Assembly (NCBI GenBank): GCA_963693315.1
Contig: OY856186.1
Location: 76,668,042-76,732,041, forward strand
DNA length: 64,000 nucleotides
Source of the DNA: Diogma glabrata
Lineage: Eukaryota; Arthropoda; Insecta; Diptera; Cylindrotomidae
Direction of reading: 5' to 3'
Position numbers and translations under genes: made by a program. The notes beneath the pieces were generated by a model. That model had not been told where the DNA came from and did no database searches. It was given only the letters and a program-made list of their open reading frames with translations. Below, piece after piece: positions 42,383-53,534 of the stretch; the first letter of the stretch is position 1; each line of letters opens with the position of its first letter.

Positions 42383-45300
42383 CATGGCAGCCGATTTTTT
42401 TAAGGTCGTTTATTACGTCAGTCTCCCGTTGTAGTCGTGGTCTACCTCGCGGTCTACCACTCCCTGGGGTACTAACGTACATTTTTCTAATCATTCCAGA
42501 CTGTGAATCGGCTCGTAGAACATGCCCAAACCAAGCAATCCTATTAGAAAAGATACAACCTATTATATCAGGACCCTCAAGAAGGTCTCTGATCTCAAAG
42601 TTATACCGGGTTCTATACTCTCCATCGTCTGTCTTAAAGGGACCAAAAATATAGGGTAGGATCTTACGCTCAAATACAGATAAATGCGATTCGTCATTTT
42701 GTGTAAGGGTCCACGTTTGTGACCCATACATCACAACCGGTCTAATCGATGTCTTGTATAACTTGAGCTTGGTGTTAGTTGATACATACGGTGATCCAAG
42801 GAGAGGTTTAATTGAGTAGAAAGTTCGATTACCTGCAGCGATTCGAGCTTTAATATCTGTAAGTATGCTGTTGTTTGAGTCAAGCATTGATCCCAAATAT
42901 TTAAAAGATTCAACTCCCTCAATTCGTTCATCGCCGCACATCAAATCTTTCTTCTCAGCCTCTCTTGAAACATTCATATGTTTGGTTTTATTGTAGTTAA
43001 TTTGCAGACCAATTTCCCTAGCACCACTCTCAAGCGACTTGAAAGTCTCGCTCATAACAGCTTCACTTCGGCCGAGGATGACAACATCATCAGCGTAAGC
43101 AATCATCTGTACTGAGTTTATTGACAAGATATTGTTATTAGTCGGTAGTTTCTTTTGACGGCACACATATTCCAAGGCTAGATTAAAAAGTATAGGAGAG
43201 ATAGCATCACCTTGTCTTAAACCGGAGTCGACTTTAAAAAACTTTGATATTTCGTTCTCTACTCGTACACAGCATTGAAAGTTCTGTACTGTCATTTTGC
43301 ATAGTGATACCAGTTTACCAGGAATTCCCATTGACACCAGAGCAGACCATAGAGTCTCTCGTTCGAGAGAGTCGTAGGCCTGCCTGAAATCAATGAAAAG
43401 TTGGTGCACAGGTATGTTGAACTCTCGACACTTTTCCAAAATCATCCTTATCGAGAAAAGTGCATCGGTGGTACCTCGGCCCCGCCGGAAACCACACTGA
43501 TATTCTCCAAACAGTTGTTCAGCAAAAGGATTGATTTTGGATAGCAAAATGTAGGAAAAGATCTTATATGCTATGCAGAGGAGGGTGATTCCTCTGTAGT
43601 TTGCACATTGTAGGCGATTACCTTTTTTATGGATTGGTATCAGCATAGCTGTGTTCCAGTCCTGTGGCATGGTTTCAGTCCTCCAGATCATTTGAACAAG
43701 TTCAAACAATCTTAAGGATAGAGTTTCGCCACCATGTACAATCATTTCGGATGTTATATCGTCGATAGCAGGTGCTTTATTGCATTTTAATTTTGACAGT
43801 GCCGCATCGAATGCCTCTCTGGTGGGTTCTTCTACATGTACCTTTGACGCACGAATAAGCTTAGCTCGTCGCCCGACTTGTTGCTGGTCACTTAAGTTGA
43901 GAAGATTCTCAAAATAAGCGGCCCAAGTATCTAAAATATTTTTAAGGTCTACTTGTAGCTACCCATTTTCGTTTTGAATAGCAGTCGATCTAGTTTGAGG
44001 GCCCTTCTTTAAGGTTTTAACCTGTTTAAAGAAGTTACGCGATTGATGTTCCTTATTGAAGCTTTCAATCTCCTCACACTGTCTCTTCCACCATTCTCTC
44101 TTCGTTCGTCTACATAGCTTTGTAACGGCTTGTCTTGCCAGTTTATAATTCTCCTTCGTGGACCTGGTGTTGCGTCCTTGTAGACACTTCAGATAGCAAT
44201 CTCTTTTGTATTGAATAGCATCAAGGCATGCTTGATCCATCCATGGCTTCTGGGAGTGGTTCTCTGGTCGTCCAAGTATTCCCTCAGCAGCGCTTAAAAC
44301 AGCATCTTTGAGCAAATACCATGACTTATCGACGTCTCCATTAATGGTTTCTGATTTCTCCAATGTTTCGGCAATATGGACTTGATATCTCTCTTCTGTT
44401 TCAGCATTCTTTAATGTTGAGATGTTAAAACGTTTCCGTTGATTGAATTTTGGAATGCCTGGATTTGGGAAGTGGAACCTTATCGTTGCACATACAAGGA
44501 AGTGGTCACTTCCAATGTATGCACCTCTAAAGGATCGCACATCCAGAACGCTCGAAAAGAAACGTGTTGTTACTAGAACGTGATCAATTTGTTTTCGAGT
44601 ATTTCCATTCGGTGAGACCCAAGTCTGCTTATGAATCGATCGATGCGGAGAACGTACTGGCAATTCTCAAATTATTTGATAATGCAAACTCAGTCATTCT
44701 CTCACCATTATCATTCGAATTTAAATGCAGGCTGTTGGGACCCACCACATTTCCATAGAGATATCTCTTCCAACCTGTCCATTAAAGTCACCAAGAACCA
44801 TAATGATGTCGCGTGTTGGTGTTTGTTTCATAACCTCTTCCAGTGCTATGTAGAAATTATCCTTCTTGTCGACGGTCTTAGCTTCAGTTGGTGCATGCAC
44901 GGCAATAAGAGAAATATTGTTATATGTACCGCGTACACGTAGGTAGCAGATCCTCTCACTGACCGGGATGACCACTGACCCTTCTTGTATGCGTGCACCA
45001 ACAAGAAAGCCAGTTCCAAATTCTCTTCGAGAAGGATGACCACTACAGTATAGAGAGTGACTATCCAAATCTTGTTTTCCGATTATCGACTGTCTAATTT
45101 CTTGTAGAGCAATAATATCCATCCTATACCTCTCAGCCTCTGTTTCCAGACTTATAAGAGCATCAGGAGCGCTCAGGCTGCGCACGTTCCACGTTCCGAT
45201 TCGGTAGTCTGGTCCTTTTTCACGTCCATGTAAAATTCTGTTGTTTTTTCCGGGTCTGTTTTTCTCTTTCTGATAACCAAATTTAACATATTAATTTTTT

Positions 45301-45639
45301 TCCGGGGTTAGGGTGTTAACCTTAGGCCCAACCCAAATTGTCGTGAATGGGTCCGTTCTGTATATTAAGGTCACCAGAAACAACCTGTTTACACGTTTAT
45401 ATAGCGAGCCGCTTGATTCAAGACAGACGCCCGCTCCAAGCCGCCCCTGACATGGAGAACAGACGCTTGAGTCGCATTGGTTGTAGAGCGCCAATTCGCC
45501 GTAATGTAGCGTCATTGACTAAGCAGTTTTTACTCTGCTTGTCTCCAATACACCAACCTAATTCTGTCAGCATTACCCAGGCAGCACGGCGTGGACGTCG
45601 AATTTCGGATTTCGCTACCCAAAAATTTATTTTATAGTA

Positions 45640-46025
45640 TTTTGAACAGTGTGAGCAACAAGTTTACTGGTGTTTTTAAAGATGCAAGAGATAGGCCCGT
45701 TAATTACCTTCAAAACATAAAAAATCGTTGATATTAGGTGAATCGATTTCTTGTAATTTGATTTCAAAATTACCCTATATTTGAACTTCTTGAAATTTTT
45801 AGACTACCCAATTCTCAAACTAAACAATTTAAAATGTTTCTAAAATACAATTATTTTTTATTTACTTACTAACGACTTGTAAACCAAGTATAAAGTCGAT
45901 CAGTAGTGCGTCAGTCGCTCAGATCATTAATTTCAACTATGAATAGAATTTTTTGGCATGAGATCTTCAAAAATTTAATATCTTTCTTTAAATTTTCGTA
46001 TGTTTTAGTGTAAGGTAAGAACTTA
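45640..46025 (-). repeat. Old dispersed repeat, right inverted arm
   Basis: The reverse complement aligns with 40575-41000: CCTTACACTAAAACATAC against CCTTACCCTAAAACATAC, GTAAATAAAAAATAATTGTA against AAGTAAAAAATACGTAG, TTTGAGAATTGGGTAG, and TTTGAAATCAAATTACAAG. The match ends close to the 5' end of the RTE LINE. Confidence 0.6.
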
Positions 46026-46277
46026 CGTATTGCAATATGCATTGATTATTTATTTCACGATTCCACATATATTATTACTTTTACTTGTATGCGTTGTAAA
46101 TTTCGTCATTTTTCAAAATGTAGGTTGAGGGAAATGTTACATACAGCATACGGCAAATAAGAAATGAAAAACTAGTCTACATAAGAAAATTTTAAATAAG
46201 AAGAAAAATAGATGTATGTACATATGTATAATATTTATGTATAAATAAAATCAATTCTTATTCTTTTCTTGTTACAG

Positions 46278-47813
46278 GTGGATATCCGAAAATGAAAGAT
46301 TCGTTTTGAAGTGTTTTAAGGCAGCCATGATATATTTCACTGAACCATATTTTGAAGATAATCTAGTTCCTACCAAAACGAATGAAACCACAAAATTACT
46401 AACATCGGAAAAAATCTATCACCTCTTTCAAATTGAAGCATTATGGAAAAGTTTTCACTCAATTTTTGATTTAATTTCATTCGAAAAAGTTTTTCGTCGA
46501 AACCCAAACTCAGTGTTTTTCTTAAACTATGACTATCGACAACAATTTAAAAAATTAGATTTATTTAAACTTTTACAAAAATATAATTCCGGTGAAAAGC
46601 TTAATATTTTTAAATTTCGTGATTTATTAATAAGAATTGGTAATTTAATTGAAGAAATTATTGTGATTAAATGTTTTGATGTTCGAGAATATTATCGTGT
46701 TCAGTTTATTATTTTAAATTTAATAAATCAATTTTGTCCAAATTTAAAACAGTTACAAATGGAATCAAAAATTTATGATTTAAGTCTGACTAGTATGTCT
46801 GAAATTATACACGATTTAGAATATTCCAAATTTAATATTTATTATTTTTTAAAAGGAAAATTCAATATAATTTTTGATCAAACAAATGTTAGAATGTATA
46901 ATGATCTTGAACACTTTACAAATAATTATAAAACTGATGAGATCCATGAAATAGACATAAAATTAATAAAAAATCTGAAAATAAATCATATTGAGGAAAT
47001 AATGGTATTACCAAATTTAAAAAAACTATCAATTATTGTGTCAAATGAAAATATTGTGAATTGGGATTTATTTAATTTAACAACATTTGATGGTAAACCA
47101 ATTCTACCATCCCTTAAAAAATTAACTGTATATGGAGATGATGTGGCGACGAACGATGATGAAATTGAACAATCTTTAGTAGAGAAATTTCTCCTCAACC
47201 TTAAACGTTTAAAATCAGAAGAATTTGTAGATGTGGAAAATAATTTCGATTTTGAAATTCAATTGGAATCATTACAAGTTTTTCAATCTTATTTAACAAC
47301 GACTGATATTTTACTAAATTTTAACGTGAAGGAAATTTATTTTACAAATGTTTCAAACATAAAATTGTTCCATTTCTCACGTTTGTTAACAGTTAACAAT
47401 CTGTTAACAGTTTAAATTTAAAAAAATTATATTTATACAATATAAGTACAATTGATGATAATATTCTATTTGAAATCGTTAAAATATTTCCACAATTAAA
47501 TAATGTTTATATATATAATTCATTTATAACAAATGAGTTTTTAATTAATTTTGCTGAAAATGAAATGAATTTAAGAAACTTAAATGAATTTAATTTTAGT
47601 TTATTTAGTATTAAATTTAGATTTTTTAAGACTCATGTATCTGATTTTTTTAATGATCTCTTAGATGCCCATAAATTAGTATTTGTTAGAACATTTGTGT
47701 ACTATGGAGGAAATAAATTAACACAGATTTATGTGAAAAGTGAAAATGATGTCGAAGAACCAAATTTCGATGAACAGAGATTACAAAATTACATGGACTC
47801 AATTTATTCTTAA
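46278..47813 (+). CDS. F-box/LRR-like protein, last exon(s), with a frame break
   Basis: A polypyrimidine tract and acceptor (CTTTTCTTGTTACAG, AG at 46276-46277) precede a frame that opens WISENERFVLKCFKAA, the pattern that follows an F-box in insect F-box/LRR proteins. About 370 codons follow, rich in Leu, Ile and Asn, with LRR-like turns such as CPNLKQLQMES, LPNLKKLSIIVSNENI and LPSLKKLTVYG. At 47413 this frame stops inside a duplicated TGTTAACAG motif. The next LRR (LNLKKLYLYN, then FPQLNNVYIYN) continues in another frame to the stop at 47813. A one-base error or mutation in the duplicated motif, or a short intron ending at TTAACAG, would explain it. The F-box exon is not found upstream, where repeats and a LINE lie. 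Such proteins usually hand substrates to SCF ubiquitin ligases. Confidence 0.55.
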
Positions 47814-48899
47814 CATATTTTCATCAACTGCCTTCGGAGAATACCATCTCATTATTATTGATTTTAATTAAATATTTGAGATGATTTTTGGGATAAATGA
47901 GATTTAAACATAAATCTATAGTTTTTTATCGATGTTAATTTAGAGTAAGAACTAGTTAACTTAATTAATAAAATAAATTTTTTATTATTTTTGTAAAGAT
48001 GTTTTTGAAATTTATTTATTGAAAGTAAAATTGCAGAAATATTTCCTGCAGTGGCAAGAGTAGTAAGAATTCGGCAAATTTACTACATTTCAATATATAT
48101 ACATAATTCCCTTAAATTCATCTAAATTTTATTTGCGTCGCTTAAATTTGATTTATTTTGCTTAAATTTAGTAAAAATGTCGTTATTTTCACTTGTTTTT
48201 TTTTCCAAATTCGGCTACATTCTCCACGATTTATTCACAATTTGTTCAAGTTCGCTAAAATTCGATTATTTGCGTTATACGAATTTGACTAAAATTGATT
48301 AAGTTTCTTAAAGTTCGCAATGTCACTTGAATTCATTAACGTTTAAAGTTTTAGAACTTCATGCGCCAGCAGCCAGAAAAAATCGCGGGTAGTGGATAGC
48401 GGGTAACCCTCACGATTCGTTCGCTATCAAAGCTTCTCCTAAATAAACAATTAGAGGTCCCGAACCAAACACGAATTAACTCTCCTCGTTCCTTATTTGA
48501 CTGGAATGAATAGTGGAGGATAGCGTACCGTGCTTAGAATCTGTTAAATTCTGTTTGTCAAAAAGCTCAGTTGCAAACAGTGTACTCTGAAACATAGAGC
48601 CATCACAAATAACCTAACCTTGTTTGTATAGGTCATCTACGTATAGATATGAACATATTTTACTCCGCAACGAAAATGTTTAAAAATAAAAACAAAAAGA
48701 AAAAACTTGTAAAAATTAAGAGAAAATAAAGGAAACAGTGTCGAAAATGGACTCTAGTAGCATTAAACTCCATTGGGGCACTAAACTTGTATAGGATAAA
48801 GCAAAAACTTGTCATTAAAAACAAAAAAGCATGCTTCTGATGAGAGGCAAAAATCACAAGAAAAGGCAGTAAACGTGACCAAAAAGGCAAAGGTTCACC
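47814..48899. other. AT-rich DNA, no gene seen
   Basis: At 48110-48330 TCTAAATTT-, TTAAATTTG- and TTCG-type words recur in loose tandem. No supported gene. Confidence 0.4.
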
Positions 48900-51120
48900 T
48901 TTCAAAGACTAAATTTACTTCAAGACAACCTTTTTGTGGCAGTTAAGTTACCGAAAATTGAAGATGGTGGCAATTGTCTTGATTACGAATTTCTTGTCAA
49001 TACTTAGGTTGAACCTAAGTCCATCACCCATTTTTAAAAACCCAAGACGGCTCCAACGGTTCTTCAAGCTAATAGCATGTAAGGCCACCAAGGGTCACAT
49101 CTGTTATACAAAACAGCCATAAACTTCATGAGGGACCTATGGCCCGTGTGTTGAGGTGGTCGAAAGAGAGTGCGAACAAAAAATCCAAAAGCGCGAACAA
49201 AAAATCCAAGGAAAACTTCAGATCCTGAAGGCCTCATGGACCTACTTCTGTTACCCATGTTGGTTTGCAACCCCTGTTGCATAAAATAAGGTTAGTGATT
49301 TAAAGACAATCAAAAATTGAATCTTTCGTTGTTTAGTGAATCTCTTCGATGAGGAAGGCTGCCGTAATAACAGTAACCAGAAGTTTTGACGGCAGAGGCC
49401 ATTGGCATCATACGCCATCGACGATGAGACTAACCAAAGAAAGTTTGGGTTGATCTCCATACCCATGATGACCATATCGTTGTCACTATAGATGGGTAGT
49501 AAGAAAATATTCATATGACTGTTTTATTTAAAATACGAACTTTAACCTTACCATCCTCACATAAAGGAGTCTATGGGTATTGTGACTTTGTTTATTGAGT
49601 TCTTAGATATCCATGGTTTCAGGATCAGAACGATGTGCTAACAATAGCATCGCTATATGTACTTGATTTGGATGACATAGATTACCTATGTCAAAGTAGC
49701 TCATCTTGGAATGCGTGGCAGTCGAGCATACATCTTCTGCAAAGCCTTCTTGTTTAATGTTCGAGCTAGAACAAGATTCAGTAAAACATTTCCGGATCCG
49801 TAGAAGAAGGTTCAACTGCTGTCGTGTCAGATTGTTTTATTTTCTCCTTACTCACTATAACCCCCCAAAAGATATGACGAGAGGGGAAAGCTACTCGTTG
49901 TTAATCAATCGCAACCAATCGCTTTTTGTTGCTCAGATGAATAATCTTAAGGAGGCTTTTAGGCCCTTGTTGAGCCTCATGACTAGGGTCTTTATCAAAA
50001 TATTCTCTAAGGCTTTCTAAAAAAAAATTACGAAAAGCCAGTAGACTTGTTTGTGAAAATATTGAGGAAGCTACGGAAGCTATTAGACTAAGGAAAATCC
50101 TTGCAACCAACTCTATAACACCAGGCTACCTGGTTAAGTTGGATGGAAACCGTCCAACTATTAATAGACACTCGACTGGTCGTTAAAAATTAGATTTTTT
50201 CAAACAAAAGAGCATTTTTTTAATAAAAAGAACACGTGCCCGAAAATCATCGGAATTGATTTCTCGATAAAATCGTAGATTTTTTTAAATATCTCATGAA
50301 ATATGCAGATTGAAAAAAATTGTTTAGATATGTTTATTGGAAATTTAAATCTCTACAACCAAAGGACCTTATCATTTTTTGCCTAAAATGTATATTTTTG
50401 ATGATATTTTGAAAGAAACTTGTAAATCTTCCCAATTCATAAAAATCATATATAATAAGGATGGCAAAAGAGTGCTAATTTTCTTCTTCTGCTATAGCTA
50501 ATAAAAAGAATATAAATATAATCGTGAAAAAAAACAAAATTATCACTTTTCGTCATATTTGTTTTTACGAGCTACGAAGAATTTCGAGAATTTTTTTTTT
50601 AAATAACATCAGAAGTATACGTTTTGAGCAAATAATGATTTTGTTTTAAGATCTACGTATTTTAGAGAAATTTAAAAAATCTACGAATTTATCACTAAAT
50701 CAACTTCGATGATTTTGCGGCACGGGTTCTTTTTATTTAAAACAAAAATGTCCTAGCTATTTATTTCTCCAACAAGAATTTTTTAGGAGCGTCTGAGAAA
50801 ATTTAATTTTTAACGACCAGCTTCAAGGACACCAATTTTCCCTACGAGCCGGCAACCCCAGCTACGTGAAATGTCAAGCCTTCGTTAGTTTGAATGCCCG
50901 AGGATCTGGTGACATAGTCTAAGTTTTTTGGCCAACCAAACAGTTAAAACCATTAAATTCAGTTGGTTCTGATAAGGTTATACCCACTGACCTACAGATT
51001 ATCTAAGAGCAAAGCCCGTCTATGGATGGATGAAAATAATTTGTAGAGCCTCCGTGAGTACAAAACCACTGTATAAAGCTATCTGGCGAGCACGTGGTCC
51101 TGGCTAGCATTCAATCCGTA
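48900..51120. other. Unrecognised degenerate relic, split by an inverted-repeat element
   Basis: Composition here is less AT-rich than the flanks and short peptides look protein-like (for example ENIEEATEAIRLRKILATNS near 50060), but stops and frame changes prevent any call. A short direct duplication GCGAACAAAAAATCCA occurs at about 49171 and 49193. It may be an old LINE or LTR remnant. It is cut by the element at 50176-50820. Confidence 0.35.
50176..50820. mobile_element. Terminal-inverted-repeat element, 645 bp
   Basis: Left end CTGGTCGTTAAAAATTAGAT, right end (reverse complement) CTGGTCGTTAAAAATTAAAT. Further inside, AAAAAGAACACGTGCCCGAAAATCATCG is mirrored by CGATGATTTTGCGGCACGGGTTCTTTTT. 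Arms extend at least 110 bp with indels. No coding sequence and no clean target duplication. It interrupts the relic described for 48900-51120. Confidence 0.75.
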
Positions 51121-51324
51121 GATGTTTTGAACATGTATTTTAAAATTGTTTATTGATTCATATATGTTTTGTCCCTGCAAATTCCGTGGACGTGCCGCTT
51201 TATGGGCGGGTGGATTGCGCAAATTTGCTTTACCACTTGCAGACTTATTTTTTTTTGGTTGTACTGCCATATATATATCAAAAGGTTTATTTTATTTTTT
51301 TATGTTTTATTTTAAAATAGATAA

Positions 51325-51689
51325 TTAAGTAAAAAATCCTATCATACAATAAAATATGACATATGCCAATATTTCATAATAAGATGAATAAATAATAACA
51401 AAATAATAAGTGAAAAACAAATTGTGAGAAATTTGCACAAAACAAAACAAAACTAAATGCCAATAATCCAGCTGATGCAGCGCACCCCAGACGCACCACC
51501 TCAATCGAGGCACAAAGCCCACACATGGAAGTGCTGCCGTTGACTAATTAAAGTTCGTCCGCCAGCACCCTAAGATATCATCTTGGCTAATGACATCTCC
51601 TGCCATTGCCAGTGGTATGTGATATCTCACGCTAACTCATATATCAATGGCAGGGACTGGAGTACGCAGGGTAGCCAGACCCGTAGATC
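51325..51689 (-). repeat. LTR-like block, inverted relative of 63203-63660
   Basis: The reverse complement aligns with 63203-63660: GAGTTAGCGTGAGATATCAC, GATATCTTAGGGTGCTGGCGGA, AGCTGGATTATTGGCA and a TGATAGGATTT end. Beyond it on the minus strand an ATG (51270) opens a 63-residue frame of unknown nature. Because the other copy follows a BEL/Pao pol relic, I read both as LTRs of that family; this one would be a solo or truncated LTR. Confidence 0.5.
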
Positions 51690-51756
51690 AACATTGATCA
51701 TAATCGATCAAAATCGATCCCTCCTGCTTATGGCGTAAAATACTTTACACAGGCAA

Positions 51757-52600
51757 TTTAAGCCAAAAATTTGGAAAAAAAAATTTCAAAATATACAAAT
51801 TTATGTTGTGCTTATTATAATAATCATAACTTTCAAAATCTTCTTGTAGATAATAAACAAAAATTAAGTAAATTTTCAAAGCTTGGAGTATATCAACTAT
51901 CTTGTTTTGTCTGTGATGCAATCTATGTAGGACAGACAGGTCGCCAGTTTCATGTTCGATGTGCTGAACATTTTCGTAGTGCTATTTATTTAGCGTATGG
52001 TTTTTGTTGTGACACATTAAAAACAAAAATAAAACAAAAATAAAACTTAAAACAGGTAGATTTTCCTATGATATCTACATAAAGATTAGGACAAACATCT
52101 TCCACCTAATCATTTAATTGAGGAAAATCATACTAGCAATTTCATAAATAACAACAATATTCAAATTTTACAATATGTAACGAAAGGTCTTAAATTTGAT
52201 CTTCTGGAATCTTTTGAAATACGTAAAGCAATGCACTTTAACAAAAATTTACTAAATTCTCAAACCGACGTTATTTATCCTCCTTTGACAAATCCAGATC
52301 TATTTTTCGATCATCATTTTTAGAAACTATTAAATCAACCAATTTATGTTATTTTCTTTATCAACCAATTTAATAAGAAAAATTACCTTCTTTTTAATTA
52401 ATCGTTTTAACAATTTGTTTATATAAATTATTTAATCTAGTTATTCATTTTTCATTTTATTTTTGATTCAAATCAAAAATTTTTCTTCATAACCTTTTTG
52501 TATCGCTCTCTTGATAATGACGTGAGCCGAAATGCATTGAGCAAAATTTTAGATAATAAAAAACAAAATATTTGCGAAATAATAAGAAGTACATATTGTC
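51757..52600 (+). mobile_element. Penelope-like element, 5'-truncated 3' end
   Basis: Coding remnant with a GIY-YIG endonuclease motif, followed by a Penelope-type C-terminal tail. Downstream is a TGATAATGACGTGAGCCGAAATGCATTGAGC-type stretch near 52515-52545, which resembles the 3' region of Penelope elements (GATGATG...AGCCGAAACG). The reverse-transcriptase part is missing. Confidence 0.7.
51771..52322 (+). pseudogene. Penelope-like GIY-YIG endonuclease remnant
   Basis: The first frame (51771-52043) reads CCAYYNNHNF and then KLGVYQLSC..CDAIYVGQTGRQFHVRCAEH, with GVY and YVG as the GIY-YIG pair, the paired Cys that Penelope endonucleases add, and the conserved Arg and His. The frame is lost at about 52000, then regained near 52095-52322 with ILQYVTKGLKFDLLESFEI and NLLNSQTDVIYPPL, the usual tail. 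The insert between them (AACAGGTAGATTTTCCTATG) looks foreign. Not functional. Confidence 0.75.
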
Positions 52601-52902
52601 ATTTTTTAATTTATAATAACAACTATTTTAATTGGATTAGGATATTTGGAATCGAAAGGTTGCTTTGATAAAATTTCCTATTTTTCATAGAATTTAAACA
52701 AATGCAAATGTTTTTTAATTTTTTGGACGTAAGTATGACAACAAAATATATGGTTAAAAAATGACACTTTGAGGCCGCATATCACAATAATAAATTTACA
52801 CTTTAATATGTAGGCGAACGAAAAACATATTATCATATTTCTATGAGAAAATTTTATTAAAACAATTTCTGTTTAGTTCGTGAAAATAGTAAATATAAAT
52901 AT

Positions 52903-53534
52903 GAAGGGGCTGAAATCTCACAGCTCTGAGATATCAAGACTTCGGTTTTGGTTAAGGATTTTGATATAGTTTTCGGCATAAAACTTTTATGAGGACATTG
53001 TTTTTAGTTATCGGCTACGATGTATATCAAACATAAAACTATTTGTAAAAGTACAAGTATTTTACCTCTGTTTAGAAATTTACTGCCGGCAAATTATAAC
53101 AGATCATATATTAACATAATTTAGTGAAAAGATGATACACTCAGCAAACTACTCAAAATCCTCTCCATTTAGCGTTTCGAGAAATATTACAAAATCAAAA
53201 ATTTAGATTTCTTTCAGAAATCCAAAAATTATAATAAAATCAAAAATTTAAACTTTTTTCAAAAATATTACAGAAATTATTACAAAATCAATAATATAAA
53301 TTTATTCAAAAAATTTTAAATTATTGCAAAAATTATAAAAAAATCAAAAATACAAACTTCTTTCAATATTATAAAAATATTTCAAAAATTATAACAAAAT
53401 CAAAAATTAAAACTTTTTTCAAAATTTTAAAAATATTCCAAAAATTCAACTTTTTCCAAGATTCTCAAAATATTGCAAAAATTATAACAAAATCAAAAGA
53501 AACAAACTTTTCGTCAAAATTACAAAAATTATAT
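52903..53534 (-). repeat. Family A repeat, copy 4, reversed and truncated
   Basis: Begins (plus strand) GAAGGGGCTGAAATCTCACAGCTCTGAGATATC, the reverse complement of the family's right end, and continues through ACTTCGG and the AT array. The left end and the 132-141-bp units are missing. It abuts copy 5 directly. Confidence 0.8.

Larger units (their letters stand above)
41175..45240 (-). pseudogene. RTE endonuclease-reverse transcriptase, broken
   Basis: The frame begins near 45240 with IGTWNVRSL (APE endonuclease start), followed by ALQEIRQS, VHAPTEA and LGDFNGQVGRD down to about 44750. At least two frameshifts occur at 44650-44740, then QIDHVL and GSDHFLV restore the endonuclease end. Another break lies near 43950. 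The RT follows: CANYRGITLL, FIDFRQAYDS with the catalytic Asp present (codon 43392-43390), GLRQGDAISPILFN and YADD at 43097-43086. The last segment, after GCH near 42385, is displaced to 41262-41175 by the LTR insertion and ends with a GEYSKLINLTMLLHGA-type tail that matches the other RTE copy (KLIAQTAKSLHGM). The copy is dead. Confidence 0.9.
41158..45620 (-). mobile_element. Decayed RTE-clade LINE interrupted by a Gypsy derivative
   Basis: The 5' end (45620, GGTAGCGAAATCCGAAATTC on the minus strand) and 5' UTR match the better-preserved RTE at 54758-58183. The 3' end is a 17-nt poly-A (T run at 41158-41174) only a few bases after the stop, as expected for RTE elements with almost no 3' UTR. 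The ORF is broken by several frameshifts and by the LTR element at 41267-42382. No target duplication was found. Confidence 0.88.

Noticed and set aside
49706..50020. 104-residue ORF as a gene
   Set aside because: No recognisable domain, no conserved start context, and it lies in a relic full of stops.
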